Origin: CAVTZP01 sp963739245
GTDB taxonomy: Bacteria; Chloroflexota; Dehalococcoidia; Dehalococcoidales; BS750m-G39
NCBI GenBank assembly: GCA_963739245.1
Contig: CAVTZP010000003.1
Span: 1-64,000, forward strand
DNA length: 64,000 nucleotides
Reading direction: 5' to 3'
Shown here piece by piece: positions 7,710 to 17,400 of this stretch. Under the pieces are notes generated by a model that saw nothing but the letters and a program-made list of their open reading frames with translations, did no database searches and had not been told where the DNA came from. The position numbers and the translations under genes are program-made. The stretch's first letter is position 1; each line of letters opens with the position of its first letter.

Positions 7710-8357
7710 TTATGAGGATTTCTTCTTCAGGAAAATCTGGACGCTTGTAATCTCTTTTACCCCCTTAAGAGATGAGGCGATAGCGGTAACGATATTGCTA
7801 ATAATCTCTCTGGGGAAGAGACTCAGGAATACAGGGGCGTTGTTTACATAAAGTATGAGGCGTTCACTTTGCGGCTTGATAAAACCTTGCTCCAAAAGGT
7901 CGGCTAAGCCTTTAATATCATCGAGGGGGAACTGCCTGGTCTTGGTCTTTACCGGTTCGTCGGTGACTATGGCGAAGCGCTTCTTAACGGTAGCAAAGGG
8001 TGGGCCGACTTCCTTGCGGTGAACCTCTATTTTGGGCGCATCGCCCTGTTTAAAACCTTCAGCCAGGATGATGTCATAATCCTCGCCAAGGGAGCGGGCT
8101 ATCTCCTCAAGGCTAATATCCGGGGCAATAGGCTTGATTAAGATAATCTTATCTGAGCCACTAATCATGGTAGCCTCGCTCCCCGCCTGGATGTGGCGCC
8201 AGCTATCCTTACCCGGCTCGTCAAGGGTCAGGTTTTGGCGGGCGTGCTTAATGGTAGCTACCCGATAGCCCCTTGATTTTAGCTCCTGAACCAGCTTCTC
8301 AATAAGGGTCGTTTTTCCTGACTTTGATTTACCTATAATCGAAACGATGGGAGGCAT
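7710..8357 (-). CDS. mobB: Molybdopterin-guanine dinucleotide biosynthesis protein MobB
   Basis: MobB is a small GTP-binding protein that helps MobA form the guanine dinucleotide form of the Mo/W-pterin cofactor. The P-loop GKSKSGKTTL lies at residues 9-18, followed by ATIKHARQNL and the DIILAEGFKQG segment near residue 100, all typical of MobB. The protein is 215 residues, longer than the usual 160-175. The extra C-terminal part (after about residue 155) resembles a small alpha-beta add-on of unknown role seen in some anaerobes. It probably pairs with the fdhD-like gene downstream. Confidence 0.9.
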   Translation of the reverse strand: MPPIVSIIGKSKSGKTTLIEKLVQELKSRGYRVATIKHARQNLTLDEPGKDSWRHIQAGSEATMISGSDKIILIKPIAPDISLEEIARSLGEDYDIILAEGFKQGDAPKIEVHRKEVGPPFATVKKRFAIVTDEPVKTKTRQFPLDDIKGLADLLEQGFIKPQSERLILYVNNAPVFLSLFPREIISNIVTAIASSLKGVKEITSVQIFLKKKSS

Positions 8358-8400
8358 TGTTTATCGCTTTCGTGTTGAGTTAACAGTGTGCGACCAGGTA

Positions 8401-8411
8401 GTTATGATAAC
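8401..8411. promoter_or_regulatory. Candidate operator upstream of mobB
   Basis: GTTAT-G-ATAAC is a perfect 11-base interrupted palindrome about 44 bases before the mobB start. It is flanked by CAGTGTG (8384-8390) and CACACTG (8411-8417) arms that could form a larger hairpin. No regulator is assigned. Confidence 0.3.
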
Positions 8412-8527
8412 ACACTGCCGATAGGCTGTCAAAGAATTTGCTTTAGCCCTTGCCTCTAGCCTTTTGGTATGTATTTCGGTTATAATTATAGGCAACGTTT
8501 TCGTTCGGAACCCAACCATTGGAAATC

Positions 8528-8553
8528 GGCATTCGATATTCGATGCCTATAAT
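8528..8553 (+). promoter_or_regulatory. Promoter region of the membrane Fe-S oxidoreductase gene
   Basis: A TATAAT box at 8548-8553 is preceded directly by an inverted repeat GGCAT-(10 bases)-ATGCC at 8528-8547, in the place where the -35 element would be. No good -35 sequence is seen, so activator dependence is possible. A GGGAGGA ribosome site lies before the ATG at 8586. Confidence 0.4.
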
Positions 8554-8585
8554 TTAGATTCATCTGGATTAGGGAGGAATAAATA

Positions 8586-10601
8586 ATGCAGGGTACGGTC
8601 TACTTTTATTTGCTGTTCTGGGGAGTATTTATCGTGTCATTGGGACTATTCATGTATCGTATCAGACAGCTATGGCAATATATGTTCCTGGGACAGAAAG
8701 AAAGCACCGCGGGCTGGCTAAGACAGGTCGTTAATACTCTAGTCTATGTTTTCAGTCAACTTTGTCAGCTCAAAAACTTCCGGTCTAAAGACCGTGCACC
8801 TTTAGGTCATGCCTTGCTGGTATGGGGTTTCTTTGTTTCCGTACTCTTTTATTTCTTCTTTATTATACTCTCGGAAGGTTTGGGTCTAGCTGGTTTACAG
8901 GATACGCAGTTCTATTTCTATTTCGCCTGGATAATGGACTTCATGGCTGCCTTCATCTTCATCGGTGCGGCGTGGGCTCTCATCAGGCGGTATATCATCA
9001 GACCGGACCGCCTTAAAGGAGAGCAGACCTGGGAAGCATTTATCATCCTCCTTTCTGTATTGACCCATCCCGTCACCCATGTTTTTGAAATCGGAACGAA
9101 AATTGCCCTGGGGAGTCCGCCAGCGGGGCTGGGACACACTTTATTGCCGCCGATTAGCGCCTGGCTCAGTAACTTGTTTGTGGGAAATCCTGGCCTGGAG
9201 GGATGGCATACCGGTTTCTTCTGGGCGCACTGGCTCACTGTGGTCCTGGTGTTGATCCTTATTCCTTATACAAGATACATACATATTATAGCCTCCATCT
9301 TCAATGGAATTCTGCGTAATCCCCGGCGTATGGGTACGTTGAAATCAATCGACCTTGAAAACACAGAGTCTTTCGGGGCAGCAAAAATCAATAGTCTTAG
9401 CTGGAAGCAAAACCTGGACTTATATTCCTGCGTGGTCTGCGGCAATTGCCAGGAGTTGTGCCCGGCTTACGCCACCGGCAAACCACTTAACCCCAAGAAA
9501 GTGATTCAAGACCTGAAAAAACAACTCTTAAAGGTCGGGCCGGTAATATTAAAAGCGAAGGCAAAAGGTGGAGAGGTACCCCCGGACATTAATGTCACTC
9601 TGGCAGGGAATATCGTTACCGAAGATGAGATATGGGCATGTACCACCTGTGGCGCCTGCGATAATGTTTGTCCGGTCTGGGTAGACCACATCGATAAGCT
9701 GGTAGACCTCAGGCGTAACCTCGTTCTCGAACAATCGGCTATGCCGGATACCGTTAAGATGGCCCTTGAAGGTATTGAGAAACGGGGTCATCCCTGGCGC
9801 GGGACTACTATGACCCGTACCGATTGGACACAGGGACTTAATATCAAGACTATGTCGGAAAATGCCAATGTGGACATTCTCTTCTGGGTCGGTTGTACGG
9901 AAGCCCTGGAAGATAGGAGTACCCGGATATCTCGAGCGTTCGCTAAGGTAATGCAGCAAGCAGGAATTAATTTTGGTATTCTCGGTACCGAAGAAAGTTG
10001 CTGCGGCGACCCGGCGCGCCGGTTAGGCAATGAATACCTCTTCCAGATGCAGGCACAGCGAAATATCGGGGTCTTAAAGGGTTACAACGTTAAGAAGATA
10101 GTTGCCGCCTGCCCGCACTGTTATAACACCCTTAAGAATGAGTATCCCCAGTTCGGCGGCAACTTCGAGGTCATCCACCATACCGAATTCATTGCTAACC
10201 TTATTAAAGAAGGTAAGCTACAAATTAATAAAGGTGGCTACGGAGTAGTCACCTATCACGATTCCTGCTACTTAGGGCGGCATAACGAGATTTACCAGCC
10301 TCCCCGGCAAGTACTGAAATCTCTACCGGACATCAAGCTGGTCGAAATGGAGAATAATAAAAAACGTGGCTTTTGCTGCGGGGGTGGTGGCGGCGGCATG
10401 TGGATGGAAGAGCGCATTGGTACCCGTATATCCGAAAACCGGATGGACCAGATAATTGCCACCAGGGCTGACATGGTAGCCACTGCCTGTCCTTACTGCC
10501 TACAGATGTTCGATGATGCCATCAAAGCCAAACAGGTTGAGGAAAAGCTGAAGGTAAAGGATATCGCCGAGATTATTGCAGAATCAGCTCAAATCCCCTG
10601 A
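8586..10601 (+). CDS. Membrane Fe-S oxidoreductase (FadF/HdrD-like, NarI-like N-terminus)
   Basis: A 671-residue electron-transfer protein. Residues about 1-240 form five or six membrane helices resembling the cytochrome b subunit of nitrate reductase (NarI type). Next come two [4Fe-4S] motifs, CVVCGNCQELCP near residue 281 and CTTCGACDNVCP near 351. Two CCG domains follow, with CCGDPARR near 471 and CCGGGGGG near 596, of the type that binds noncubane clusters in HdrB/HdrD. Related proteins (FadF, EtfQO-like, DsrK-like) move electrons between soluble flavoprotein partners and menaquinone. The gene converges on the last gene of the Bam-like operon with an 18-base overlap, so it may connect that complex or acyl-CoA oxidation to the quinone pool. 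Confidence 0.87.
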   Translation: MQGTVYFYLLFWGVFIVSLGLFMYRIRQLWQYMFLGQKESTAGWLRQVVNTLVYVFSQLCQLKNFRSKDRAPLGHALLVWGFFVSVLFYFFFIILSEGLGLAGLQDTQFYFYFAWIMDFMAAFIFIGAAWALIRRYIIRPDRLKGEQTWEAFIILLSVLTHPVTHVFEIGTKIALGSPPAGLGHTLLPPISAWLSNLFVGNPGLEGWHTGFFWAHWLTVVLVLILIPYTRYIHIIASIFNGILRNPRRMGTLKSIDLENTESFGAAKINSLSWKQNLDLYSCVVCGNCQELCPAYATGKPLNPKKVIQDLKKQLLKVGPVILKAKAKGGEVPPDINVTLAGNIVTEDEIWACTTCGACDNVCPVWVDHIDKLVDLRRNLVLEQSAMPDTVKMALEGIEKRGHPWRGTTMTRTDWTQGLNIKTMSENANVDILFWVGCTEALEDRSTRISRAFAKVMQQAGINFGILGTEESCCGDPARRLGNEYLFQMQAQRNIGVLKGYNVKKIVAACPHCYNTLKNEYPQFGGNFEVIHHTEFIANLIKEGKLQINKGGYGVVTYHDSCYLGRHNEIYQPPRQVLKSLPDIKLVEMENNKKRGFCCGGGGGGMWMEERIGTRISENRMDQIIATRADMVATACPYCLQMFDDAIKAKQVEEKLKVKDIAEIIAESAQIP

Positions 10602-11204
10602 CTCGGGTCCGAAAGAAGGCGAGGAAGACGTTAGGGCTTCAGTAAGGACGTAGGCGGCTTGCAGTGCCTCTGTAGGGCAAAGCGGAAAACATTCTTTGCA
10701 GTTCCAGCATTCCTTGGAGGCTATCTCCGGAATGAAACTTATCTCTCGCCTTGTTCCTCTGTCGACAAAGCCGATAGCGTTCTTCTTCTTGACCTCAGCA
10801 CAGTATCTTACACACAGACCACAAAGAATGCAAAATGAGGCCTCTTTTTCAAAACGGGCTTTGTTTGCCCCGTATTCTTGAGCCAAATCCTGCAATGCCC
10901 CCGCATCTGGAGCATGGGCCAGCAACAGCTCCAAAATCATTTTGCGAGTTTTATCTACCTTCTCAGACCTGGTTCTTACTACCAAATTTTGTTCTACCGG
11001 GTAAAGGCAGGCGGCAACGAGATTTGTCCTACCGCGAGTTTCTACTTCTACTGTGCAAATTCGGCAAGCCCCATAAGGTTCTAATTTCTCGTGGTGACAA
11101 AGTGTAGGAATAAATATCCCCACACTTTGTGCTGCCTCCAAAATGGTCATCCCTTCCCTTGCTTTAACTTCTTTCCCATCAATCTGTAAAATGATTTCAC
11201 TCAT
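10584..11204 (-). CDS. NuoG-N-like Fe-S subunit (BamI-like)
   Basis: A 206-residue ferredoxin-type subunit. The N-terminal plant-type [2Fe-2S] domain uses Cys36, Cys47, Cys50 and Cys66. A shortened NuoG-like linker follows, lacking the normal His-Cys3 cluster motif. The C-terminal part has two [4Fe-4S] motifs, CILCGLCVRYC and CWNCKECFPLCP. It would carry electrons between the NuoF-like flavoprotein and the rest of the complex. In order and type it matches the last gene of bamC-I. The start overlaps the stop of the NuoF-like gene by four bases; the 3' end overlaps the convergent membrane oxidoreductase gene. Confidence 0.85.
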   Translation of the reverse strand: MSEIILQIDGKEVKAREGMTILEAAQSVGIFIPTLCHHEKLEPYGACRICTVEVETRGRTNLVAACLYPVEQNLVVRTRSEKVDKTRKMILELLLAHAPDAGALQDLAQEYGANKARFEKEASFCILCGLCVRYCAEVKKKNAIGFVDRGTRREISFIPEIASKECWNCKECFPLCPTEALQAAYVLTEALTSSSPSFGPESGDLS

Positions 11205-13130
11205 TTTTCTTTACTCTCTCTGGCTATAATTCTTGCTTCTTCAGGTATAGGAGACGGAACAGGCTCGCCAGAAATCTTCTTCACCGCACCAAAGCGAGGG
11301 GGGCAAACTTCAAAGCAAGTTCCGCACTTTGTGCATTTCTCTTGGTCAATTACATGGATCTGTTTCTTGCCGCCTGCAATCGCCCCTACAGGGCATTGCC
11401 TGAGGCAAATCATACAGGCCTGGCACTTATCCGGGTCAATATGGTACGAGATTAGACTCTTGCAGGAATAAGCCGGGCACCTCTTCTCCTTGATGTGTGC
11501 CTCATACTCATCTCTGAAGTAGCGTATCGTGCTTAGAACCGGGTTAGGGGCAGACCTGCCTAAAGCACAAAGTGAGGCATTTCTGGTTACCTCGGCTAGC
11601 TCCTCCAAAAGCTCGATGTCGCCCTCTCTTCCCTTTCCTCTGGTGATATTGGATAGAATCTTAAGCATCTGCCTGATGCCTTCACGGCATGGGACACATT
11701 TGCCGCACGATTCATCAGTGAGGAAGTCCAGAAAGTACCTGGCGACATCAACCATACAGGTATCTTCATCCATTACAATCATCCCACCCGAACCCATCAT
11801 CGAGCCCGCCTTGGTGAGTTCATCGAAATCAACTTTCACATCTAAGAGTTCCGCCGGGATACACCCTCCGGATGGACCTCCGGTCTGCACTGCTTTGAAG
11901 CTCTTACCTCCGGGGATGCCACCGCCTACCTTATATATAATATCTCTCAGGGTTATGCCCATGGGTACTTCCACAAGGCCGGTATTGTTTATCTTACCTA
12001 CCACGGAGAAAATCTTCGTGCCCTTGCTCCCTTCAGTTCCAAATTGGGCAAACCAGCTCAGCGCCTTTATTGATAATAAGTGGCACATTAGCCCATGTCT
12101 CAACATTATTCAAATCGCTGGGTCTATCCCAAACGCCCTTGACGGCGGTGTGGATATACTTCGGTCTGGGCTCTCCTACCCTGCCTTCTAATGCCGTCAT
12201 CAGAGCACTCGATTCACCAGAGACAAAAGCGCCGGCTCCTCGGTGTACTTTAACAGTGAAATCAAAGCCTGAGCCAAGGATATTTCTCCCAAGAAAACCA
12301 TACTCCTCAGCCTGCTTGATAGCGATGGTCACATTCTCTACGGCTAAGGGGTATTCCTGTCGAACGTAAATATAGCCCTCGTGGGCGCCGATGGCATAGG
12401 CTCCGATGGTCAACCCCTCAAGGACTGAATGAGGATTCCCCTCAAGAAGGCTCCTATCCTTATAAGCTCCGGGGTCACCCTCGTCGGCGTTGACGATCAC
12501 GTACTTTATCTCACCGGGGGCATTGCGACATTCCTCCCACTTTCTCCCTGCGGGAAAGCCACCGCCTCCCCTCCCTCTCAGGTTAGCTTTTTTGACTTCC
12601 TCCAATACTTGCTCGGAGGTCATCCGGGAAAGAGCTTTGGCTAAGGCAGAATAACCACCGAGCGCCAGATAGTCATCGATGTTCTTAGGGTCAATGTTTC
12701 CGTTGGAACCGAAAACAAGCCGCTCCTGGTTCTTGTAGAAAGGGATTTCAGATTCATGAATGATCTTTTCATTGGTGCTGGGGTCGGTATAGAGTAAACG
12801 CTCTATGACCTTCTTCTCCTTTATAGTCTGGGAGACAATTTCAGGAACATCCTTAGGCTCTATTTGTAAGTAACATATTTCCTCAGGGTGAATAACTATA
12901 ATAGGGCCCCTCTCACAAAAACCATGGCAGCCAGTCTTCCTGATGTCTACCTCAGCACTTAATCCTTGTTTTTTAATCTCCTCTTCAATACTCGCCGCAA
13001 CTTCTTCACTACCAGAAGCATGGCAAGCAGATCCAGAACAGAGTGTAATACAAGGTTTATTCGGGTCTCTTTTCGACAGGATGCCCTTCCTGAGTTCTTC
13101 CAATTCAGCGGGTGATTTTATCCGCGCCAT
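11201..13130 (-). CDS. NuoF/HndC-like NAD(P)H- and FMN-binding subunit (BamH-like), frameshifted
   Basis: The gene reads in two frames: 13130 down to about 12056, then on to 11201. The two parts together make one normal protein of about 640 residues. An N-terminal thioredoxin-like [2Fe-2S] domain (CSGSACHASG...TGCHGFC) is followed by the FMN/NADH domain (RGRGGGGFPAGRKWE, NADEGDPGAYKDRSLLEGNP), a [4Fe-4S] motif ESCGKCVPCREG, and two C-terminal ferredoxin motifs (CQACMICLRQCP, CTKCGTCFEVCP). Such subunits bind NAD(P) and FMN in bifurcating hydrogenases and in the Bam complex. The break needs removal of one base near 12056, where the minus strand reads GAGCTGG instead of the expected GAGTGG. A sequence error is the simplest cause. 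Confidence 0.88.
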
Positions 13131-13139
13131 AATTTTCCC

Positions 13140-13592
13140 CTAATCATAGTTTTTTAACACGTCTCCTATCTTGGCTGGTACCATCTTACCGTGATACTTT
13201 CCATCAACTTCCATCACCGGTCCTAAAGCACAGCAGCCGAGACAGTTAACCGTCTCCAGGCTAAACTTTAAATCCAAGTCCGTTTCGCCAGGTTTAATTC
13301 CAATCAGGTCTTGAACCGTGTCGAGGACTCGCGGCGCACCACGAACATGACAGGCAGTACCCATACAAATATGAATTTCATGACGTCCTTTAGGAACTAA
13401 ACTAAAGGCTTTATAAAAGGTAGCTATATGCTGTATCCGGCTTAAAGGCACTTGTAATTTCTTGCTGACCTTCTCTAATGCTTCCTTAGGAAGCCAACGA
13501 TTTTCGCTCTGAATCTCCAGTAATATTTGAATTAGCGAATCGGCTTTGCCCTGATGTTTATCAATAATCTGGTCGATTTTACCCTTATCCAT
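13140..13592 (-). CDS. NuoE/HndA-like [2Fe-2S] subunit (BamG-like)
   Basis: A 150-residue thioredoxin-like ferredoxin of the NuoE family. It starts with a helical bundle domain and then has the four cluster cysteines in CMGTACHVRG and CLGCCALGP, the standard NuoE arrangement. It pairs with the NuoF-like subunit, whose start lies nine bases downstream, and passes electrons between NAD(P)H/FMN and the HdrA-like part. In gene order it matches BamG. The length is typical of HndA and NuoE. Confidence 0.93.
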   Translation of the reverse strand: MDKGKIDQIIDKHQGKADSLIQILLEIQSENRWLPKEALEKVSKKLQVPLSRIQHIATFYKAFSLVPKGRHEIHICMGTACHVRGAPRVLDTVQDLIGIKPGETDLDLKFSLETVNCLGCCALGPVMEVDGKYHGKMVPAKIGDVLKNYD

Positions 13593-13621
13593 AGCTGCTG
13601 TCCTAACCTTCTTCTTTCACT

Positions 13622-14389
13622 TTAAGCGGGAGCAAAACGCTTCTGGCTTTCGTCAAACCTGACTAATCCTTGCCTTGCTGAACTATTAAGGTGTCTTGAT
13701 ACTTCAGACGGGTTTAAGCCTAAAATCTCAGAGATTTCTCCAGTTGAAAGGGGCCTTTCTCGCAGGAGTAACAAAATTTGGCTTATTGCCAGTTTATCTA
13801 CAATTAATTCATGGAATAACCTATCTGCCTCTTCACTGGTGAAAAATTCCTTATATTCTTCGTCTGTAGCAAAATGTACTCTCAGCCTCTCCCTTTCCAC
13901 CAGCTTAATGTAGGGGACTAAATTTTTAGCTGCTTCAAGTTTTAACTTTAATCCATTTTCATCTATTCCTTCGCCTATTCCAAGAGGTCCTAATTCCTTC
14001 AGCTTCTTGGTAAAGTCAGTAATAACTTCGGCGAAACGGATTCCTTCAGAGGCAGATACCCATTCAAGCCTTAGCCTTTCGGGGTTCACCCCTATCTGTC
14101 CCAGTAATTTTTTAGATAGATGCATCATGCTTACTGCATCGTAATTTCCTTCCGTGATATAATGGCATTCGCCAAGCCAACAACCGCCGATAAACACCCC
14201 GTCTGTTCCGTTTGAAAAAGCCCGGAGTATAAATGCCGGGTCAACTCTACCGGAGCACATTACCCTTATCACCCTTATATTAGTGGGGTATTGATACCGG
14301 GAAACTCCGGCAAGGTCTGCCCCTGCGTAGCAACACCAATTACATAAAAATCCTAAGATCCTTGGTTCAAAATCGTACTTCGCAGCCAT
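13622..14389 (-). CDS. MvhD-like Fe-S subunit fused to winged-helix domain (BamF-like)
   Basis: The N-terminal 140 residues are an MvhD/FlpD-type domain with FLCNWCCYAGADLAG near residues 14-28, MCSGRVDP near 45 and GGCWLGECHY near 70. This subunit links an electron donor module to HdrA and holds a [2Fe-2S] cluster. The C-terminal third (about residues 190-255) is different: AISQILLLLRERPLSTGEISEILGL followed by a recognition-helix-like PSEVSRHLNSSARQGLVRFD, which looks like an ArsR/MarR-type winged helix. Plain MvhD is about 140 residues. The fusion may be structural, or may allow DNA binding. The gene sits between the HdrA-like and NuoE-like genes, as bamF does. Confidence 0.88.
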   Translation of the reverse strand: MAAKYDFEPRILGFLCNWCCYAGADLAGVSRYQYPTNIRVIRVMCSGRVDPAFILRAFSNGTDGVFIGGCWLGECHYITEGNYDAVSMMHLSKKLLGQIGVNPERLRLEWVSASEGIRFAEVITDFTKKLKELGPLGIGEGIDENGLKLKLEAAKNLVPYIKLVERERLRVHFATDEEYKEFFTSEEADRLFHELIVDKLAISQILLLLRERPLSTGEISEILGLNPSEVSRHLNSSARQGLVRFDESQKRFAPA

Positions 14390-14432
14390 GTCTTAGCTCA
14401 CTCCTGAGGCAGTAATCCCTGCTTTGTTCATT

Positions 14433-17400
14433 CTACAAGGGCTTCACCTTCGCAAGGTCTGGAACCGCCGCGTCAATTTGGCGAAAGATCTCTTCATCGG
14501 TAAAGTGCTTCAGAGAAATAGCCCCTGTCGGACACTTCGAATTACAGAGACCGTCTCCCTTACAGAGGACAGGAATAACCCTGGCTTTTTTGCCTTGTGG
14601 TGTATCATAAAACTCTATAGCACCATACTTACAAACCGAAATACAAGCCCCACACGCTATGCACTTACTCTCATTTACCTCGCAAATAGCACCAGAGGCT
14701 GTGACTGAATCCTTTGAAAGAATGGTTGCCGCCCGGCCGGCAGCTCCGTAAGCCTGGCTAATCGCTTCCGATATATGCTTGGGGTAGTGAGCCATCCCGC
14801 ACAGGAAAACGCCATCTGCGGCAAAATCAACAGGCCGTAATTTTACATGGGCTTCCTGGAAGAAACCATCCGGGCTCAAAGGTACCTTGAATAACCGGGA
14901 TATTTCAGTATTCGTTGCCGAAGGAATAACGGCGGCAGCTAAAGCGAGTAAATCGGCATCTATAGCAATTTTCTTACCTAAAATCGGATCGGTCACGGTA
15001 ACCCTTAGAATACGCTGACCACCCTCTTGGACAGCTTCCACCTCGGGTTTATCATCCGGCTCATAGCGGATGAACTTCACTTCCCGGTCCGCCGCTTCCC
15101 GGTAATAATCCTCTTTAAACCCATAAGTTCTCATATCCCGATAGATAATGTAGATATCCATCTCGGGGTTTTTCTCTTTTAGTTTCAGGGCGTTCTTTAT
15201 AGAATGACTGCAACATACCCGGCTGCAATAATTCCTGTCTTTTTGTCTGCAACCTACACATTGAATCATCACCAGGCTCTTGGCGTTAACCACCCCCGGT
15301 TCCCCTTTGGCGATTTGCTCCTCTAACTCCACCAGGGTCAATACCCTGTCATCTTTCCCATAAAGGTACTCGGTAGGTTTATATTCTTCAGCACCGGTAG
15401 CGATGACGGCTATTCCATGGTGTATCTCCCTGACCCTTCCTCCAGACGTTACCTTGGTTATGAAATTCCCCACATAACCGGAAGCCTCGGTGATGGTAGA
15501 ATCAGTATACTTGTGAATTAAGGGATGCTGGTTAACTCTGCGTATGACTTCGGCCAGGTATGTTTGTACATCCATGCCTTCCAGGGTGTAATGAAGCTTT
15601 CGAGCCATTCCCCCCAGGTCTGTATCCTTTTCCACCAGGTAAACCTCAAATCCCTGGTTGGCTAAGCTCAGAGCACTGGTCATCCCGGCCACGCCTCCTC
15701 CGACGACTAACGCCCTTTTGTCGACCGGCAGCTCAAATTCCTGTAAAGGCTGTAAAAGGGCGGCTCGGGCTACCGACATCCGGACTATATCCTTTGCCTT
15801 CTGGGTGGCGGCTTCCTTTTCTCGAGAGTGGACCCAGGAGCAATGTTCCCTTATATTAGCAAATTCAAAGTAATATTGATTAATTCCCCCCTCGCGAAGC
15901 GTGTCCCGGAATAACGGCTCATGTGTCCTGGGGGTACAGGCGGCAACAACCACGCGATTGAGTCCCTTTTCTTTGATTGCGTCTGCTATCCGTTGGGCAG
16001 CATCAGTAGAACACGAAAAGAGGTCTTCTTGAGCGTGGACAACATTGTCTAAGGTCAAAGCATATTCAACTACCGAAGGAACATCCACCACTCTTCCGAT
16101 ATTAGCTCCACAATGACAGACAAAGACCCCCACCCTGGGTTCCTCACCTCGGACATCCCTTTCCGGTGGATATACCCTTTCTCTGGCCAGCTTCCCTCGC
16201 CGGTGGGCAAGGAGTTGACCGCAAAGGGCATCAGCCCCGCTGGCGCCCATAACCGACTCGGGGATATCTATAGGACCCTGGAAGGCTCCGCTGACAAAAA
16301 TTCCCGGGCGGGAGGTCTCAATAGGAGTAGCAGGATTGGTTTTGCAGAACTGGTGAGCGTTAAGTTCGATGCCGAACTTACTCGCCAATTCTTGCACATC
16401 GTCAGGAGGGTTCAACCCGACGGATAATACCACCAGGTCAAACTCCTCTTCCTTTACTCCGTCATCGGTAGTAGAGTATTTTATGGTTACATTCTTGCTT
16501 TCTGGCAGCTCTTTCCCTATAGATACGTAGCTCCTGATGAATCGAACCCCGGGAAGGTTCTCCGTTCTTTGGTAGAATCGTTCGAAGTCCTTGCCAAATG
16601 ACCGAATATCATTATGGAATATAACAGCCTCAAGCTCACTGTCATGGTCTTTTGCCAGAATCACCTGCTTCTGGGTGTAGGCGCAGCATACGGCTGAGCA
16701 ATAGCTGTTACCGCCCGTGATAACCTGTCTGGAACCGACGCACTGAATCCAGGCTACCTTCTTCGGATGCTTTCCGTCAGAAGGGCGCCTTATCTCACCT
16801 TCGTAAGGCCCGGTGGAACATAATATCCGTTCAAAGTCAAGACTGGTTACTACATTCCTGAACTTTCCGTAGCCATAGTCGCCCCTCAGCTTGGGGTCAA
16901 ATGCCTCGTAGCCCGGAGACAGAATTATCGCCCCTACCTCTACTTCTACCTTCTCCTCCTTTTGATAAAGGTCTATAGCGTCATTCTTACAGACTCCGAC
17001 GCATATGCTACATTTTCCGTCTTTAAGGAAAAGGCAGGTTTCAGGGTCTATATAAGTGACCAGCGGGACTGCTTGAGAAAAGTATATATGGCTGCATTTA
17101 CTAAAAGATAAGCTTTGATTAAATCTATTGGGGACCTTAACCGGGCAGTACTCAGTACAGGTAGTACAACCCCGGCATTTGTCATCTGTAATGTATCTTG
17201 GTTTTTTAATCAGGGTTACCTTGAAGTCTCCCGCTTCCCCTTCTATCCTGTCAACTTCAGTGTAGGTCAGGATTTCTATATTGGGGTGTCTGCTGCATTC
17301 AATGAATTTAGGAGATTCAATGCACATGGAGCAGTCATTGGTGGGGAAGGTCTTATCAAGCTGGGCCATCTTGCCGCCGATAGCCGGTGATTTGTCGACC

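Noticed and set aside
12050..12066. Programmed ribosomal frameshift in the NuoF-like gene
   Set aside because: No slippery heptamer, stimulating stem or internal ribosome site is seen at the junction, and NuoF genes are not known to use frameshifting.
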